From Halorubrum aidingense JCM 13560 (lineage in GTDB: Archaea > Halobacteriota > Halobacteria > Halobacteriales > Haloferacaceae): a stretch of DNA of 64,000 nucleotides. The translations under genes and the position numbers were made by a program. The number at the start of each line of letters is the position of its first letter. Within the stretch, counting starts at the first letter, position 1. The notes beneath the pieces are model-generated. The model saw only the letters and a list, made by a program, of their open reading frames with translations, made no database searches and had not been told where the DNA came from. The stretch lies in the NCBI RefSeq assembly GCF_000336995.1, contig NZ_AOJI01000022.1:14450-78449 (forward strand). Reading direction: 5' to 3'. Below are positions 53,757 through 62,123 of this stretch, one piece after another.

Positions 53757-54629
53757 ATGGCCGACGGCGACGACAGACAGGCGACGTTCGGGTCGGACGG
53801 GAGCTTGGAGACCGACACGACGCCGGACGCGACCGGCGAGAACGACTTCGGCGAGCCGAAGGAGTCGAACGAGACGGACGGCGGGTACAGCCGCTACACC
53901 GTCTCCAGCCTCCTCCAGAAAGCGGTGCGCCGCTCCGACGAGGAGGTGGCCGCGTGGGCGGCGTGGGAGCTGGCCCGCTCCGGCTACGCGTGGAACCTCT
54001 GGGACCGCCTGAACCTCTACGTCGTCGAGGACCTGCGCGCGGGCAGCGACGTGGCCCTCACGATCGAACGCTACGAGGAACTCGCCACCGAGCGCTGGGA
54101 GCCCGCCGAGTGGAAGGGTCGGCTCTGTGCGATCCACGCCGCGTTGGCGGCCGCCCGCGCCACCTCCACCCGCGAGGCGTCCAACGCCGACGCGTACTTC
54201 TCGGCCGTCGCCGACCGGCGCGCCGCGGCCCGCGAGCGCGGCGAGGACCCCGCGCACGACTTCCCCGTCGGCGATCTCGAACCCGGCGGGACGTTCGACG
54301 CGATCTTCGACGGCCACACGGGCGAGGGGTCGCGGCTCGGTCGCGGCACGCGCTTTTTCAAGACCCACGGCGCCCGCGTCGGTCCGGAGGGCGAAGACGA
54401 GCAGAGCGCCCGGTGGCAGCGGCTCGCGATGCTGCTCGACGAGGACCGCGACTACGACCCGGACGAACTCGACCGCGCCGTCGAACCCGTGGACCCCGAC
54501 GACCCGTGGGGCGAACACGGCCCCGACGGGCGCGGTGACGGATCCGATGAACCCGACGACCGCGACAAGCCCGACGACCGCGACGACGACGCCGGCGACC
54601 GCGGCTCGCTGTCCGATTTCTCGGGGTAG
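53757..54629 (+). CDS. Haloarchaeal protein resembling the helical domain of MgsA/RarA
   Basis: A 290-residue soluble protein. After a disordered N-terminus, residues about 45-175 (YTVSSLLQKAVRRSDEEVAAWAAWELARSGYAWNLWDRLNLYVVEDL, given as: KAVRRSDEEVAAW, RLNLYVVEDL, LCAIHAALAAARATST) resemble the C-terminal helical tetramerisation region of MgsA/RarA clamp-loader-like ATPases, but no AAA domain precedes it. The C-terminal 70 residues are an Asp/Pro/Arg tail. The role, possibly as a subunit of replication or repair, is inference. The GTTTTTAAG box about 30 bases upstream supports the ATG. Confidence 0.65.
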   Translation: MADGDDRQATFGSDGSLETDTTPDATGENDFGEPKESNETDGGYSRYTVSSLLQKAVRRSDEEVAAWAAWELARSGYAWNLWDRLNLYVVEDLRAGSDVALTIERYEELATERWEPAEWKGRLCAIHAALAAARATSTREASNADAYFSAVADRRAAARERGEDPAHDFPVGDLEPGGTFDAIFDGHTGEGSRLGRGTRFFKTHGARVGPEGEDEQSARWQRLAMLLDEDRDYDPDELDRAVEPVDPDDPWGEHGPDGRGDGSDEPDDRDKPDDRDDDAGDRGSLSDFSG

Positions 54630-54707
54630 CTCGAGCCGTGGCCTGTTCTGCTCGTGTCGATGACCGCTTTCGCCAGTTCTTATCAGTGTGAGGCCGTTAT
54701 GTCGAAT

Positions 54708-55295
54708 ATGGTTGACGTAGCAATCGTCGGCGGTGGACCGGCGGGACTCAGCGCGGGACTGTTCGCGGGCAAGAACGGACTCGACACCGTCCTCTTCGAC
54801 ACCGACGGCACGTGGATGCACAAGGCGCACCTGTTCAACTACCTCGGCGTGGGCTCCGTCGGCGGCAGCGAGTTCATGGCGACGGCCCGCCAGCAGGTCG
54901 ACGACTTCGGCGTCGACCGCCGGCAGGACGAGAAGGTCACCGCGGTCGAAGCGAGCGGCGACGGCTTCGCGCTGACGACGGCCGACGGCGAGTACGAGGC
55001 CGACTACGTCGTGCTGGCGACCGGCGCGAACCGCGACCTCGCCGAGTCGCTCGGCTGCGACTTCGGCGAGGACGACACCGTCGACGTCGGCGTCTCGATG
55101 GAGACGAGCGTCGAGGGCGCGTACGCGACCGGTGGGATGGTCCGTGCCGAGGAGTGGCAGGCCGTCATCGCCGCGGGCGACGGCGCCGCCGCGGCCCTCA
55201 ACATCCTCTCGAACGAGAAGGGCGAGCACTACCACGACTTCGACGTCCCCGACACCGCGAGCGCGGTGTTCGGCGGCCTGATCGACGACGAATAG
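54708..55295 (+). CDS. Short thioredoxin-reductase-like FAD protein without CxxC
   Basis: A 195-residue protein with the FAD-binding GGGPAGLSAGLFAGKNGLDTVLFD motif, a helical segment (HKAHLFNYLGV), VVLATGANRDL and the C-terminal TSVEGAYATGGMVRAEEWQAVIAAGDGAAAALNIL element that closes the FAD site in thioredoxin reductases. The NADPH-binding domain and the Cys-x-x-Cys are absent, so it cannot be a normal thioredoxin reductase. The ATG at 54708 is about 27 bases after a TTCTTATCAG box; ATGs at 54699 and 54654 are also in frame. Confidence 0.75.
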   Translation: MVDVAIVGGGPAGLSAGLFAGKNGLDTVLFDTDGTWMHKAHLFNYLGVGSVGGSEFMATARQQVDDFGVDRRQDEKVTAVEASGDGFALTTADGEYEADYVVLATGANRDLAESLGCDFGEDDTVDVGVSMETSVEGAYATGGMVRAEEWQAVIAAGDGAAAALNILSNEKGEHYHDFDVPDTASAVFGGLIDDE

Positions 55296-55502
55296 TTCGG
55301 CCACCGCGGTGCCGGGTCACCCGGCTCGATCGCGATCGAAGCGAGCCCCCGCCGTCCGCCGTCACCGACTATGTATCAGTGAATGCGGCGTCGGCGACGG
55401 CTGTTTATAAACAAATGACGCCGTCCGTGTGGTTCGTGCGTTCGCCGGCTCTCGTCGATCTGGCTGCACGACTGACGCCGGACGACTGACGACCAACCCG
55501 AC

Positions 55503-55820
55503 TCAGGCGGTGCCGTCGACGAACTTGTCGGCGCCCTCGTAGAACCAGTAGCCGTTCTCGCGCATCGCGCGCCCGAGCTCCTGGTGGAACTCGACGAAGT
55601 CCGCGAACTCCTCTTTTTCTACACCCTCGAAGATGTCCGTGACGGAGACGACCGTCTCGAAGTCGATTCGGATCGGGTGGTCGCCGTACTGGTCGACGTA
55701 GTCGGCAGCGGACAGCGGGAAGTCCTCTTCTTCGTTGATCTTCTTCGCGAGCACGGCGTGACCGTACTGTCGCATGCCCTCGCTCCCCTGCTCGCCGTCG
55801 GGGTCGTGTGGCCAGTCCAT
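55503..55820 (-). CDS. Haloarchaeal DUF5785-like small protein
   Basis: A 105-residue acidic soluble protein that I associate with the haloarchaeal DUF5785 family: MDWPHDPDGEQGSEGMRQYGHAVLAKKI, then DFPLSAADYVDQYGDHPIRIDF and FHQELGRAMRENGYWFYE. The function is unknown. The ATG giving MDWPHDPDG is the family start; an in-frame ATG 11 codons upstream is also possible. Confidence 0.72.
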   Translation of the reverse strand: MDWPHDPDGEQGSEGMRQYGHAVLAKKINEEEDFPLSAADYVDQYGDHPIRIDFETVVSVTDIFEGVEKEEFADFVEFHQELGRAMRENGYWFYEGADKFVDGTA

Positions 55821-55886
55821 GTGCGGCGCTTTGCCCGGACCGGGGATAGTCATTTCGGAACGCCCAACGATCCCCGTCTCCGGGCG

Positions 55887-55950
55887 GCGCTGTGGTGGCG
55901 CTGCGGTGGCGCTGCGGTGGCGCTGCGGTGGCGCTGCGGTGGCGCTGCGA
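55887..55950. repeat. 12-bp tandem repeat GGTGGCGCTGCG
   Basis: Five consecutive copies of a 12-base unit (GGTGGCGCTGCG, first copy with one change) occupy 55887-55950 in the spacer upstream of the alcohol dehydrogenase gene. No gene is supported in this stretch. Confidence 0.85.
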
Positions 55951-56001
55951 TAGTGACGACCGAACGACGTCGTCGCGCCCGGTACGGTCCGATCCGGCGC
56001 C

Positions 56002-56077
56002 GAAGGTTAGTTGAACCTTCCCTCAATTTGTTAATGGTATTGCATAATGTAAAAACATTTAGAACGTGTCACGTTCT
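56002..56077. promoter_or_regulatory. Three palindromes in the promoter of the alcohol dehydrogenase gene
   Basis: Within 76 bases upstream of the ATG at 56098 are GAAGGTT-AGTTG-AACCTTC (56002-56020), AATGT-AAAA-ACATT (56046-56059) and AGAACGTG-T-CACGTTCT (56061-56077, perfect 8-bp arms). The last one ends 20 bases before the start codon and would cover a leaderless transcription start; it looks like a repressor operator. An A/T-rich run with TTGTTAATGG-type boxes lies between them. Confidence 0.7.
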
Positions 56078-56097
56078 CTGTTAACTCGGATCACATC

Positions 56098-57267
56098 ATG
56101 AAAGCCGTAGTATACCAAGGACCGTATGAGGTCGCCGTCGAAGAGGTCGATGACCCGGAGATCAATCACCCGAACGACGTCGTCGTCGACATCACGACGT
56201 CGTGCATCTGCGGATCGGACCTCCACATGTACGAGGGACGAACCGCGGCCGAGGAGGGGATCGTGTTCGGCCACGAGAACATGGGGATCGTCTCGGAGGT
56301 CGGCGAGGCGGTGTCCACGCTGGAGGAAGGCGATCGCGTCGTGATGCCCTTTAACGTCTCGTGCGGCTTCTGTCAGAACTGCGAGGAGGGGTACACCGGC
56401 TTCTGTACCAACGTGAATCCCGGATTCGCCGGCGGAGCGTACGGCTACGTCGCCATGGGGCCGTATCCGGGCGGACAGGCCGAGAAACTGCGCGTCCCGT
56501 ACGCCGACCACAACGCGCTGAAACTGCCGGAGGGAGACGAACACGAGGACGCGTTCTCGCTGCTCGCGGACATCTTCCCGACGGGATGGCACGGAACTGA
56601 ACTGGCGGACCTGCAGCCCGGCGAGTCGGTCGCGGTCTTCGGGGCCGGGCCGGTCGGTCTGATGGCAGCCTACAGCGCGAAGATCAAGGGGGCGGCCGAG
56701 ATCTACGTCGTCGACCAGGTACCGAGCCGACTCGAACTGGCCGAAGAGCACTGCGACGCCCACGCGATCGACTTCTCGGAGGGCGACCCGGTCGACCAAA
56801 TTCTCGACGTCCACGGCGGGATGGTCGACAAGGGCGTCGACGCCGTCGGCTACCAGGCGACCGACCCCGAAGACGTCGACACGGAGACGGAAGACTACGC
56901 GTACGACCCGGCCAAGGAGAACCCGGCCGTCGTCATCAACAACCTCATCCGCGTCGTTCGACCGACCGGACAGCTCGGTATTCCCGGCCTGTACGTCCCC
57001 GAGGACCCGGGCGCGCCCGACGACATGGCCGCGCAGGGGCGGCTCGGTATCGACTTCGGGAAGTTCTTCGAGAAGGGGCTCAAGTGCGGCACGGGGCAGT
57101 GTAACGTGAAGGCGTACAACCGGTACCTCCGCGACATGATCATCGAGGGCCGCGCGGACCCGAGCTGGGTCGTCTCCCACCGGGTCAACCTCGACGAAGC
57201 ACCGGAGATGTACGAGGCGTTCGACGCCCGCGAAGAGGGCGTCACGAAGGTCCTCCTAGAGCCGTAG
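56098..57267 (+). CDS. Zinc-dependent alcohol dehydrogenase (formaldehyde dehydrogenase-like)
   Basis: A 389-residue medium-chain dehydrogenase. The catalytic zinc ligands lie in CICGSDLHMY and GHENMGIV; the structural zinc loop is CGFCQNCEEGYTGFC; the NAD-binding motif is FGAGPVGLMAAYSA, followed by an acidic residue at the end of the second strand (VVDQV), favouring NAD. The extra insertion before the C-terminus (VDKGVDAVGYQATDPEDVDTE) is as in glutathione-independent formaldehyde dehydrogenase-type enzymes. The substrate is probably an aldehyde or alcohol. The palindromic promoter suggests tight regulation. Confidence 0.9.
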   Translation: MKAVVYQGPYEVAVEEVDDPEINHPNDVVVDITTSCICGSDLHMYEGRTAAEEGIVFGHENMGIVSEVGEAVSTLEEGDRVVMPFNVSCGFCQNCEEGYTGFCTNVNPGFAGGAYGYVAMGPYPGGQAEKLRVPYADHNALKLPEGDEHEDAFSLLADIFPTGWHGTELADLQPGESVAVFGAGPVGLMAAYSAKIKGAAEIYVVDQVPSRLELAEEHCDAHAIDFSEGDPVDQILDVHGGMVDKGVDAVGYQATDPEDVDTETEDYAYDPAKENPAVVINNLIRVVRPTGQLGIPGLYVPEDPGAPDDMAAQGRLGIDFGKFFEKGLKCGTGQCNVKAYNRYLRDMIIEGRADPSWVVSHRVNLDEAPEMYEAFDAREEGVTKVLLEP

Positions 57268-57331
57268 CCTTTCGAGGCCTCGCCTCGCTTCGTCTCCCCT
57301 TATCGTTCCGAATTCTTTCGCCGCGTCTCTG

Positions 57332-57499
57332 TCACGTCCGGAGCCACGCCTTCGGGTGTTCGTCCCGGAGGTGCGACTGATACGCCGCGATGAGATCCGG
57401 GTAGCCGTCGGCCACGCGGTGCCAGTCGCAGTGTTCGCAGAATCGCTCGACCCCGTCGTCGCCGCCCTGGACGTGTCCGCCTCGTCTGTACGTTCCCAT
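57332..57499 (-). CDS. Tiny Cys2-His2 zinc-finger-like protein
   Basis: A 55-codon protein missed by size cut-offs. The translation gives GTYRRGGHVQGG, then FCEHCDWHRVADGYPDLIAAYQ and SHLRDEHPKAW. The pattern Cys-x2-Cys-x18-His-x4-His is that of a single zinc finger, common among small haloarchaeal proteins. It sits between the alcohol dehydrogenase (converging) and the next small Cys protein (divergent). The function is unknown. Confidence 0.6.
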   Translation of the reverse strand: MGTYRRGGHVQGGDDGVERFCEHCDWHRVADGYPDLIAAYQSHLRDEHPKAWLRT

Positions 57500-57621
57500 G
57501 TGATATGCTCCCGCGGTTCCCGCGGGTTACAACTCGATAGAACGCCGGTGCGGTTCACTCTGTCGGCGAGATCGGTGCGAGCGGCGAAACCGGTATGTCG
57601 CTGCCGGGTGTGGGTAGACGT

Positions 57622-57774
57622 ATGTGTCAGTACTGCAACTGGGCGTTCCACGACGGCTGGGGTGAGCTGTTGAAGTACGACGACGTGTACCAGTCGGCGA
57701 TCGGCGCCGAGACCGAGTCCACCCACGGGTTCCACGAGGACTGGGACGACCTGCAGACCGAGTTAGGAATCTGA
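57622..57774 (+). CDS. Tiny CxxC protein beside the CobW gene
   Basis: A 50-residue frame starting MCQYCNWAFHDGWGELLKY and ending DWDDLQTELGI. It has one Cys-x-x-Cys and two histidines (FH, THGFH), a possible metal site. An in-frame ATG at 57595 would add nine residues. It converges on the CobW GTPase gene with a 33-base gap. No named family is recognised; the coding call rests on the Cys/His pattern and position. Confidence 0.5.
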   Translation: MCQYCNWAFHDGWGELLKYDDVYQSAIGAETESTHGFHEDWDDLQTELGI

Positions 57775-57807
57775 CCGAGACCGAAGCGAAGGCCTCGCGG
57801 GCCTCGT

Positions 57808-58992
57808 TCAGAGCGGAAACGCGTCGGCGGCGTCGACGACATCGGCGTCGTCGACATCGGCGGCGGTGCCCTCGCGCCCGTCGATCGCCGCCAGATCGTC
57901 GAGCTCCCGGCGGATCCGCGACTCGTCCATGTCGCTGCCGATGAACACGAGCCGCGTCCGTCGGTCGTCGTCGGGCCCCCACTCGCCGATGGGTCCCGCC
58001 TGGACCGACGGTCCGGCTTGGCTCACGCCGATGACGTCGTCGGTGCCCGCGACGTTCGCGACGCCCTTCGCCCGCACGATCGCACCGTCCCAATCGCCGA
58101 GCCAGTCGGCGAACGGCCCCGGGGCGAACGGCTCGGTCGACCGGTAGACGAACGAATCGACCCCGTGAGCCGCCGCGGCGCCCTCCGCGTGGTCGTGGCC
58201 GTGGCTGTCGGTGCCGTCGTGGCCGTCGGTGTGGACGTCGCCGTCGCCCTCCGTCCCTCCCGCCTCGCTCGCCGCGATCTCGCGCTTCCAGCCGGGCGAG
58301 CGCGTCGCGGTCTCGAAGTCGAACAGCCCGGTGTCGAGGACCGCGTCGGGGCCGACCTCGGAGTAGCTGGTCCGGATCCGCGTCGCCCGCGGGCCGAGCC
58401 GCTCCGCGACCGACTCGATCTCGTCGAGCACGTCGTCGGGGACCATGTCCGTCTTGTTCAACACGAGCACGTCACAGAACTCGATCCCCTCGACGAGCAC
58501 GTCCGCTAGGGGTCGGTCGGTCGCCGCCCCCTCGCCGCCGGGGAGGCTCTCGCCCGCGTCGAACTCCTTCCAGAAGCCGTAGGTGTCGAGGACCGTCACC
58601 ATCGTGTCGAGTCGGAAGCGCTCGGTCGGGTCGATGTCGGAGTCCTCGGTCCCCTCGGTGAACGCCCGCGCGATCGGAATCGGCTCGGAGATCCCGGAGG
58701 ATTCGACGAGGAGGTAATCGAACTCTCGCGACTCCGCGAGCGCCGCCGCCTCGGTCAGCAGGTCGTCCTGAAGCCGGCAGCAGATGCAGCCGTTCGAGAG
58801 GTCGATCACCCCCTCCTCGTCGTTCTCGCGGGCGACGAGTTCGGCGTCGACGTTCACCTCGCCCATGTCGTTCAGAATGACGGCGATCCGTCTGTCGCCG
58901 GGATTCGCGAGCAGGTGGTTCACCATCGTCGTCTTCCCGGCGCCGAGGTACCCGCTGAGGACGGTGACGGGAATCCGGTCGTCGTCACTCAT
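57808..58992 (-). CDS. CobW/COG0523-family GTP-binding metallochaperone
   Basis: A 394-residue G3E GTPase. The Walker A is [15 protein letters not shown], the metal-binding GCICC motif is in [13 protein letters not shown], then [13 protein letters not shown] and the GTP specificity motif NKTDMV. A His/Asp-rich segment ([15 protein letters not shown]) precedes the C-terminal CobW domain ([18 protein letters not shown]). Such proteins deliver zinc or another metal to client proteins. The ATG giving [12 protein letters not shown] is preferred; the frame extends upstream antisense to the lipoprotein gene. Confidence 0.88.
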   Translation of the reverse strand: MSDDDRIPVTVLSGYLGAGKTTMVNHLLANPGDRRIAVILNDMGEVNVDAELVARENDEEGVIDLSNGCICCRLQDDLLTEAAALAESREFDYLLVESSGISEPIPIARAFTEGTEDSDIDPTERFRLDTMVTVLDTYGFWKEFDAGESLPGGEGAATDRPLADVLVEGIEFCDVLVLNKTDMVPDDVLDEIESVAERLGPRATRIRTSYSEVGPDAVLDTGLFDFETATRSPGWKREIAASEAGGTEGDGDVHTDGHDGTDSHGHDHAEGAAAAHGVDSFVYRSTEPFAPGPFADWLGDWDGAIVRAKGVANVAGTDDVIGVSQAGPSVQAGPIGEWGPDDDRRTRLVFIGSDMDESRIRRELDDLAAIDGREGTAADVDDADVVDAADAFPL

Positions 58993-59089
58993 GTGTGTTA
59001 CCATGAGACGTGCTACCAGTATGAAACGATCGATCAGCGGGGGTCCCGCCGCCACAAAGTTTACTCCGGCCGCCGGGCGGCTCTCTACC

Positions 59090-59557
59090 ATGCGCCGCAG
59101 AGCCCTCCTCTCGACCGCGGCCGCCGTTTCGACCGCCTCGATCGCCGGGTGTCCCACGCCGCCGTGGAGCGAGATCCCCGAGACCGTCGACGGCGCGGAC
59201 GTAACCCTCCGACGCGAACACACCGGCGAGTTCGAGTCCGACGAGCCGAGCCCCAACGACGCCGCCGCCTTGCTCCGCGCGGTCGACGCCGAGCCGCCGC
59301 GCCTCACCGTCAGGGGGCGGCTGCTCGACGGCTCGCGGGACTGCTACCGCGTCGACCTGATCGAAGCGGAACTCTCCGCCGACCGCCTGCTGTTCCGGCT
59401 GACCACCGAGGACGATCCCGACTGGGACGGCGGCCCGTGCTCAGACATCGGCCAAACGCATCCCTACGAGATCGCCGTCGCGTTCGCGGAGGCACCCGTT
59501 CCGGACCGCACCGAAGTCCGCCACGGCGACGAGACGGTGCTCGACGAGCGGGTGTGA
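59090..59557 (+). CDS. Small predicted lipoprotein
   Basis: A 155-residue protein. The N-terminus [20 protein letters not shown] is an export signal with lipobox Cys at about residue 21. The mature part is acidic with one likely disulfide pair (CYRVDL and GGPCSDIG). The family is not recognised. An AGTTTACTC box at about 59058-59066 lies 27 bases upstream of the ATG, supporting this start and a leaderless transcript. It is divergent from the CobW gene. Confidence 0.7.
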   Translation: MRRRALLSTAAAVSTASIAGCPTPPWSEIPETVDGADVTLRREHTGEFESDEPSPNDAAALLRAVDAEPPRLTVRGRLLDGSRDCYRVDLIEAELSADRLLFRLTTEDDPDWDGGPCSDIGQTHPYEIAVAFAEAPVPDRTEVRHGDETVLDERV

Positions 59558-59919
59558 ACAGGCGGTCGAGGCGAAATATGACTCAAGAGTTTATAAACGA
59601 ATCTGGCGGTGCGGTGGCGCGTGCCTCTGAGCGCCCATCGGGCGCGAAGAGCACGCGCGAGGGAGTCGGCGTGGCGCTTATAAGCGCCGCGCCGACGAGG
59701 CTGGGGAGGCGTGAGGTGCGGTTGCGGTGCGTGGCGGGACTCAAAGGGCAGCCGCGAGCCGTCGCAGCTGGGGCTTTGAAGAGTTCGCTACCGATCTTCC
59801 AGCAGACGCTTATAAATGAGCGGCTGGGGATTTGGAGGGATTCACTACGATACCCGTGAAATCCGTATAAATGCGACGACTAAATGCACTCAGTCGACCG
59901 CTCCACTACCAACCCCGTA
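59558..59919. other. Convergent spacer with element copy D and TTTATAA boxes
   Basis: Besides copy D, this 362-base spacer has a GTTTATAAAC box at 59589-59598 and a GCTTATAAATG box near 59807-59818. I see no gene in it. Confidence 0.55.
59600..59725 (-). repeat. Dispersed two-hairpin element, copy D
   Basis: Read on the minus strand, the core is at 59716-59696. Hairpin 1 spans 59665-59696 (GTCGGCG-T-GGCGCTTA with TAAGCGCC-G-CGCCGAC). The TCCCTCGCGC spacer follows. Hairpin 2 spans 59621-59654, with inner arms GCGCCC/GGGCGC and imperfect outer arms GTGC/GCAC. Arms again differ from the other copies. Confidence 0.72.
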
Positions 59920-60240
59920 TTACCGCTCGATCCCGCCCTGCGCTTTGATCTGCATGATGTGCCGGACGTTCAGATAGATCTCCTCCGGCGAGGTCTGCTC
60001 GTCGGGGTCGTACAGGTCTGACACGCGGTAGAGGATCGCCGAGAGCTGCTTGCTCTCGGAGCTGTCGCCGCGCACGTCGCCCGCGATCTCGCGGAGGAAC
60101 GCGCGGACCTCGTCGTCCTCGGCGAACGCCTCGCCAGCCGCGTCCGCGGCCGACTCCGGGACGACCGGATCGACGCCGGCCGCGTCGAGGGGATCGACAT
60201 GCTCGCCGCTCTCGTCGTCGGCTTCATGTTGCCCGCTCAT
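59920..60240 (-). CDS. Haloarchaeal hypothetical protein coupled to Mrp/ApbC
   Basis: A 106-residue acidic protein of unknown family. After a disordered N-terminus it has two helical segments (AFAEDDEVRAFLREIAGDV and ESKQLSAILYRVSDLYD), then EEIYLNVRHIMQIKAQGGIER. Its ATG overlaps the stop of the upstream Mrp/ApbC gene by four bases (ATGA), so it is translated together with that Fe-S carrier and may serve the same pathway. Confidence 0.7.
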   Translation of the reverse strand: MSGQHEADDESGEHVDPLDAAGVDPVVPESAADAAGEAFAEDDEVRAFLREIAGDVRGDSSESKQLSAILYRVSDLYDPDEQTSPEEIYLNVRHIMQIKAQGGIER

Positions 60241-61277
60241 CGGCCCTCGCTCACCCCGCGACGGCGCACCACGCCGGCGTTGTTCGCGACGTTCTCCACG
60301 ATCACCTTGAACGCGTCCGCCGTCTCGCCCTCGTCGAGGACGACCGGCTCGCCGTCGTCACCGCCGGTCCGAACCGCGGGGTCAAGCGGGACGCCGCCGA
60401 GGAAGGGAAGGTCGTGTTCCCGCGCGAGCGCCTTCCCGCCGCCGGAGCCGAATATCTCGTGGAACCCGCCGCAGTCGGGACACCGGAAGCCGGCCATGTT
60501 CTCGGCGATCCCGAGCACGTTCGTGTCGTGTTTGCCGAACATCCGGAGCCCCTTCACCGCGTCGTCGAGCGCGACTTCCTGCGGGGTGGTGACGATCACG
60601 GCGCCCGTCAGCGGCAGCGTCTGGAGGATCGTCAGTTGGGTGTCGCCGGTCCCCGGCGGGAGGTCCATCACGAGGTAGTCGAGCTCGCCCCACTGCACGT
60701 CCTCGACGAGCTGGGTGATGATCTTGTGGACCATCGGTCCGCGCCAGATCACCGGGTCGTCTTCCCCGGTGAGAAAGTCCATGCTGATCAGCTTCACGCC
60801 GAAGCGCTCGGGCGGGACGATCGTGTCGCCGTCGGTCCGGGGCCGCTCCTCCGCCGCGACCATCCGCGGGACGTTCGGCCCGTACACGTCGGCGTCGAAG
60901 AGGCCGACGCGGGCGCCGAGCGCCGAGAGCCCCGCCGCGATGTTGACCGCCATCGTCGATTTGCCGACCCCGCCCTTGCCGGAGGCGACCGCGATGACGT
61001 TTTGTACGCCGGGGAGCACCTGCTCGGCGGCGTCCAACTCGTCGGGGATCGACGCCGACAGCGCCACCTCGAAGTCGGTGTCCGCGAACGCCTCGCGGAC
61101 GTCGTCGGCGATCGCCGACTCGTGCGGCGAAAAGGGCGCGCCGAGGGCCAACGAGATCCGGATCTCACCCGCGTCGTCGACCTCGACGTCGTTCACCAGC
61201 CCGAGCGAGACGATGTCGTCGCCGAGATCCGGGTCGTCTACGCCCGCGAGCCGCTCTCGCACGTCCGCTTCGTTCAT
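60237..61277 (-). CDS. Mrp/NBP35-type Fe-S cluster carrier ATPase
   Basis: A 346-residue protein with an N-terminal MIP18/DUF59 domain (RLAGVDDPDLGDDIVSLGLVNDV) and a C-terminal P-loop ATPase domain: deviant Walker A SGKGGVGKSTMAVNIAAGL, FDADVYGPNVPRM, DLPPGTGDTQLTI, and the cluster-binding Cys-x-x-Cys in FRCPDCGGFHEIFG. Mrp/ApbC/NBP35 proteins carry and transfer Fe-S clusters in the cytoplasm. The next gene overlaps by four bases. Confidence 0.92.
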   Translation of the reverse strand: MNEADVRERLAGVDDPDLGDDIVSLGLVNDVEVDDAGEIRISLALGAPFSPHESAIADDVREAFADTDFEVALSASIPDELDAAEQVLPGVQNVIAVASGKGGVGKSTMAVNIAAGLSALGARVGLFDADVYGPNVPRMVAAEERPRTDGDTIVPPERFGVKLISMDFLTGEDDPVIWRGPMVHKIITQLVEDVQWGELDYLVMDLPPGTGDTQLTILQTLPLTGAVIVTTPQEVALDDAVKGLRMFGKHDTNVLGIAENMAGFRCPDCGGFHEIFGSGGGKALAREHDLPFLGGVPLDPAVRTGGDDGEPVVLDEGETADAFKVIVENVANNAGVVRRRGVSEGR

Positions 61278-61322
61278 GTCCGAAGGGAAGGCGGTGCGTC
61301 GAATAAGGGTTCTGTCCCTCGA

Positions 61323-62123
61323 TCACTCGATCCGCGTTCCGGGGTCGCCGCCGCGCAAGAACGGCTCTAATCCCGCGGCGCCGAACACGTACGCCGGCGC
61401 CTCAAGCGCCAGTAGCTCCCTGACCTTCGCCGCCATCCCGCCGGAGACGTCGGTGGCGTCGCTCCCGCCGAGCGCGTCGGCGACCGCCTCGAACGAATCG
61501 ATGGCCGGGATCACCTCGCCGCCCTCCGGCGCGTCGAGGACCCCCGGAACCGTCGAGCAGACGCCCACCCGCCGAGCGTCGAGCCCGGTCGCCAGTTCGA
61601 CGACCAACTCGTCGCCGGAGACGACGGTGACTCCCTCGCCGGCGGTCGCCACGCCGTCGCCGTGGAGGACGGGAACGAATCCCTCGTCGAGCAGCGTCGC
61701 CGTCGAGGAGAGCGGCAGGTCGAGGGCGCCGCCGGGGCCGTCCGGGCGCGCCGACAGCGAGAGCGGGTGTACCGGCACCGCGGACACGTCCCGATCGTGC
61801 AGTCGCGAGAGGACGCGCTCGTTCAACGTCGTCATCGCGCCGTGGATGTCCATCACGGCCCTCGCGTCGCTGGTCCCAGCCGTCGTCGAGACGCCGTGCT
61901 CGCTGGCGTGGTGGTGCCCGAAGCTGCCGCCGCCGTGGACGATCACGAGCCGGTCGACGGCGCCGTCCGACACGGCGGCCGCGATCGCGTCGCAGGCTGC
62001 GTCGAGCGCGGCTGCGTCGAGCGTCTCCGGCCGGTCCTTCTCCGTGATCAGGCTCCCGCCGAGTTTGAGCACGACCGGCGGATTCGCGGGCCCGCCACCG
62101 GTGCCCGCCGCGTCGCCCGTCAC
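61323..62123 (-). CDS. Isopentenyl phosphate kinase
   Basis: A 266-residue amino-acid-kinase-fold enzyme that phosphorylates isopentenyl phosphate to isopentenyl diphosphate in the alternative archaeal mevalonate pathway. Visible motifs are LKLGGSLITEKDRPETL, IVHGGGSFGHHHASEHG (the His that marks IPK), PVLHGDG, VVSGDELVVELA and DVSGGMAAKVREL. Its GTG start overlaps the stop of mevalonate kinase by four bases (GTGA). Confidence 0.9.
   Translation of the reverse strand: MTGDAAGTGGGPANPPVVLKLGGSLITEKDRPETLDAAALDAACDAIAAAVSDGAVDRLVIVHGGGSFGHHHASEHGVSTTAGTSDARAVMDIHGAMTTLNERVLSRLHDRDVSAVPVHPLSLSARPDGPGGALDLPLSSTATLLDEGFVPVLHGDGVATAGEGVTVVSGDELVVELATGLDARRVGVCSTVPGVLDAPEGGEVIPAIDSFEAVADALGGSDATDVSGGMAAKVRELLALEAPAYVFGAAGLEPFLRGGDPGTRIE

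Noticed and set aside
54708..55295. Thioredoxin reductase (trxB)
   Set aside because: The NADPH domain and Cys-x-x-Cys are missing.
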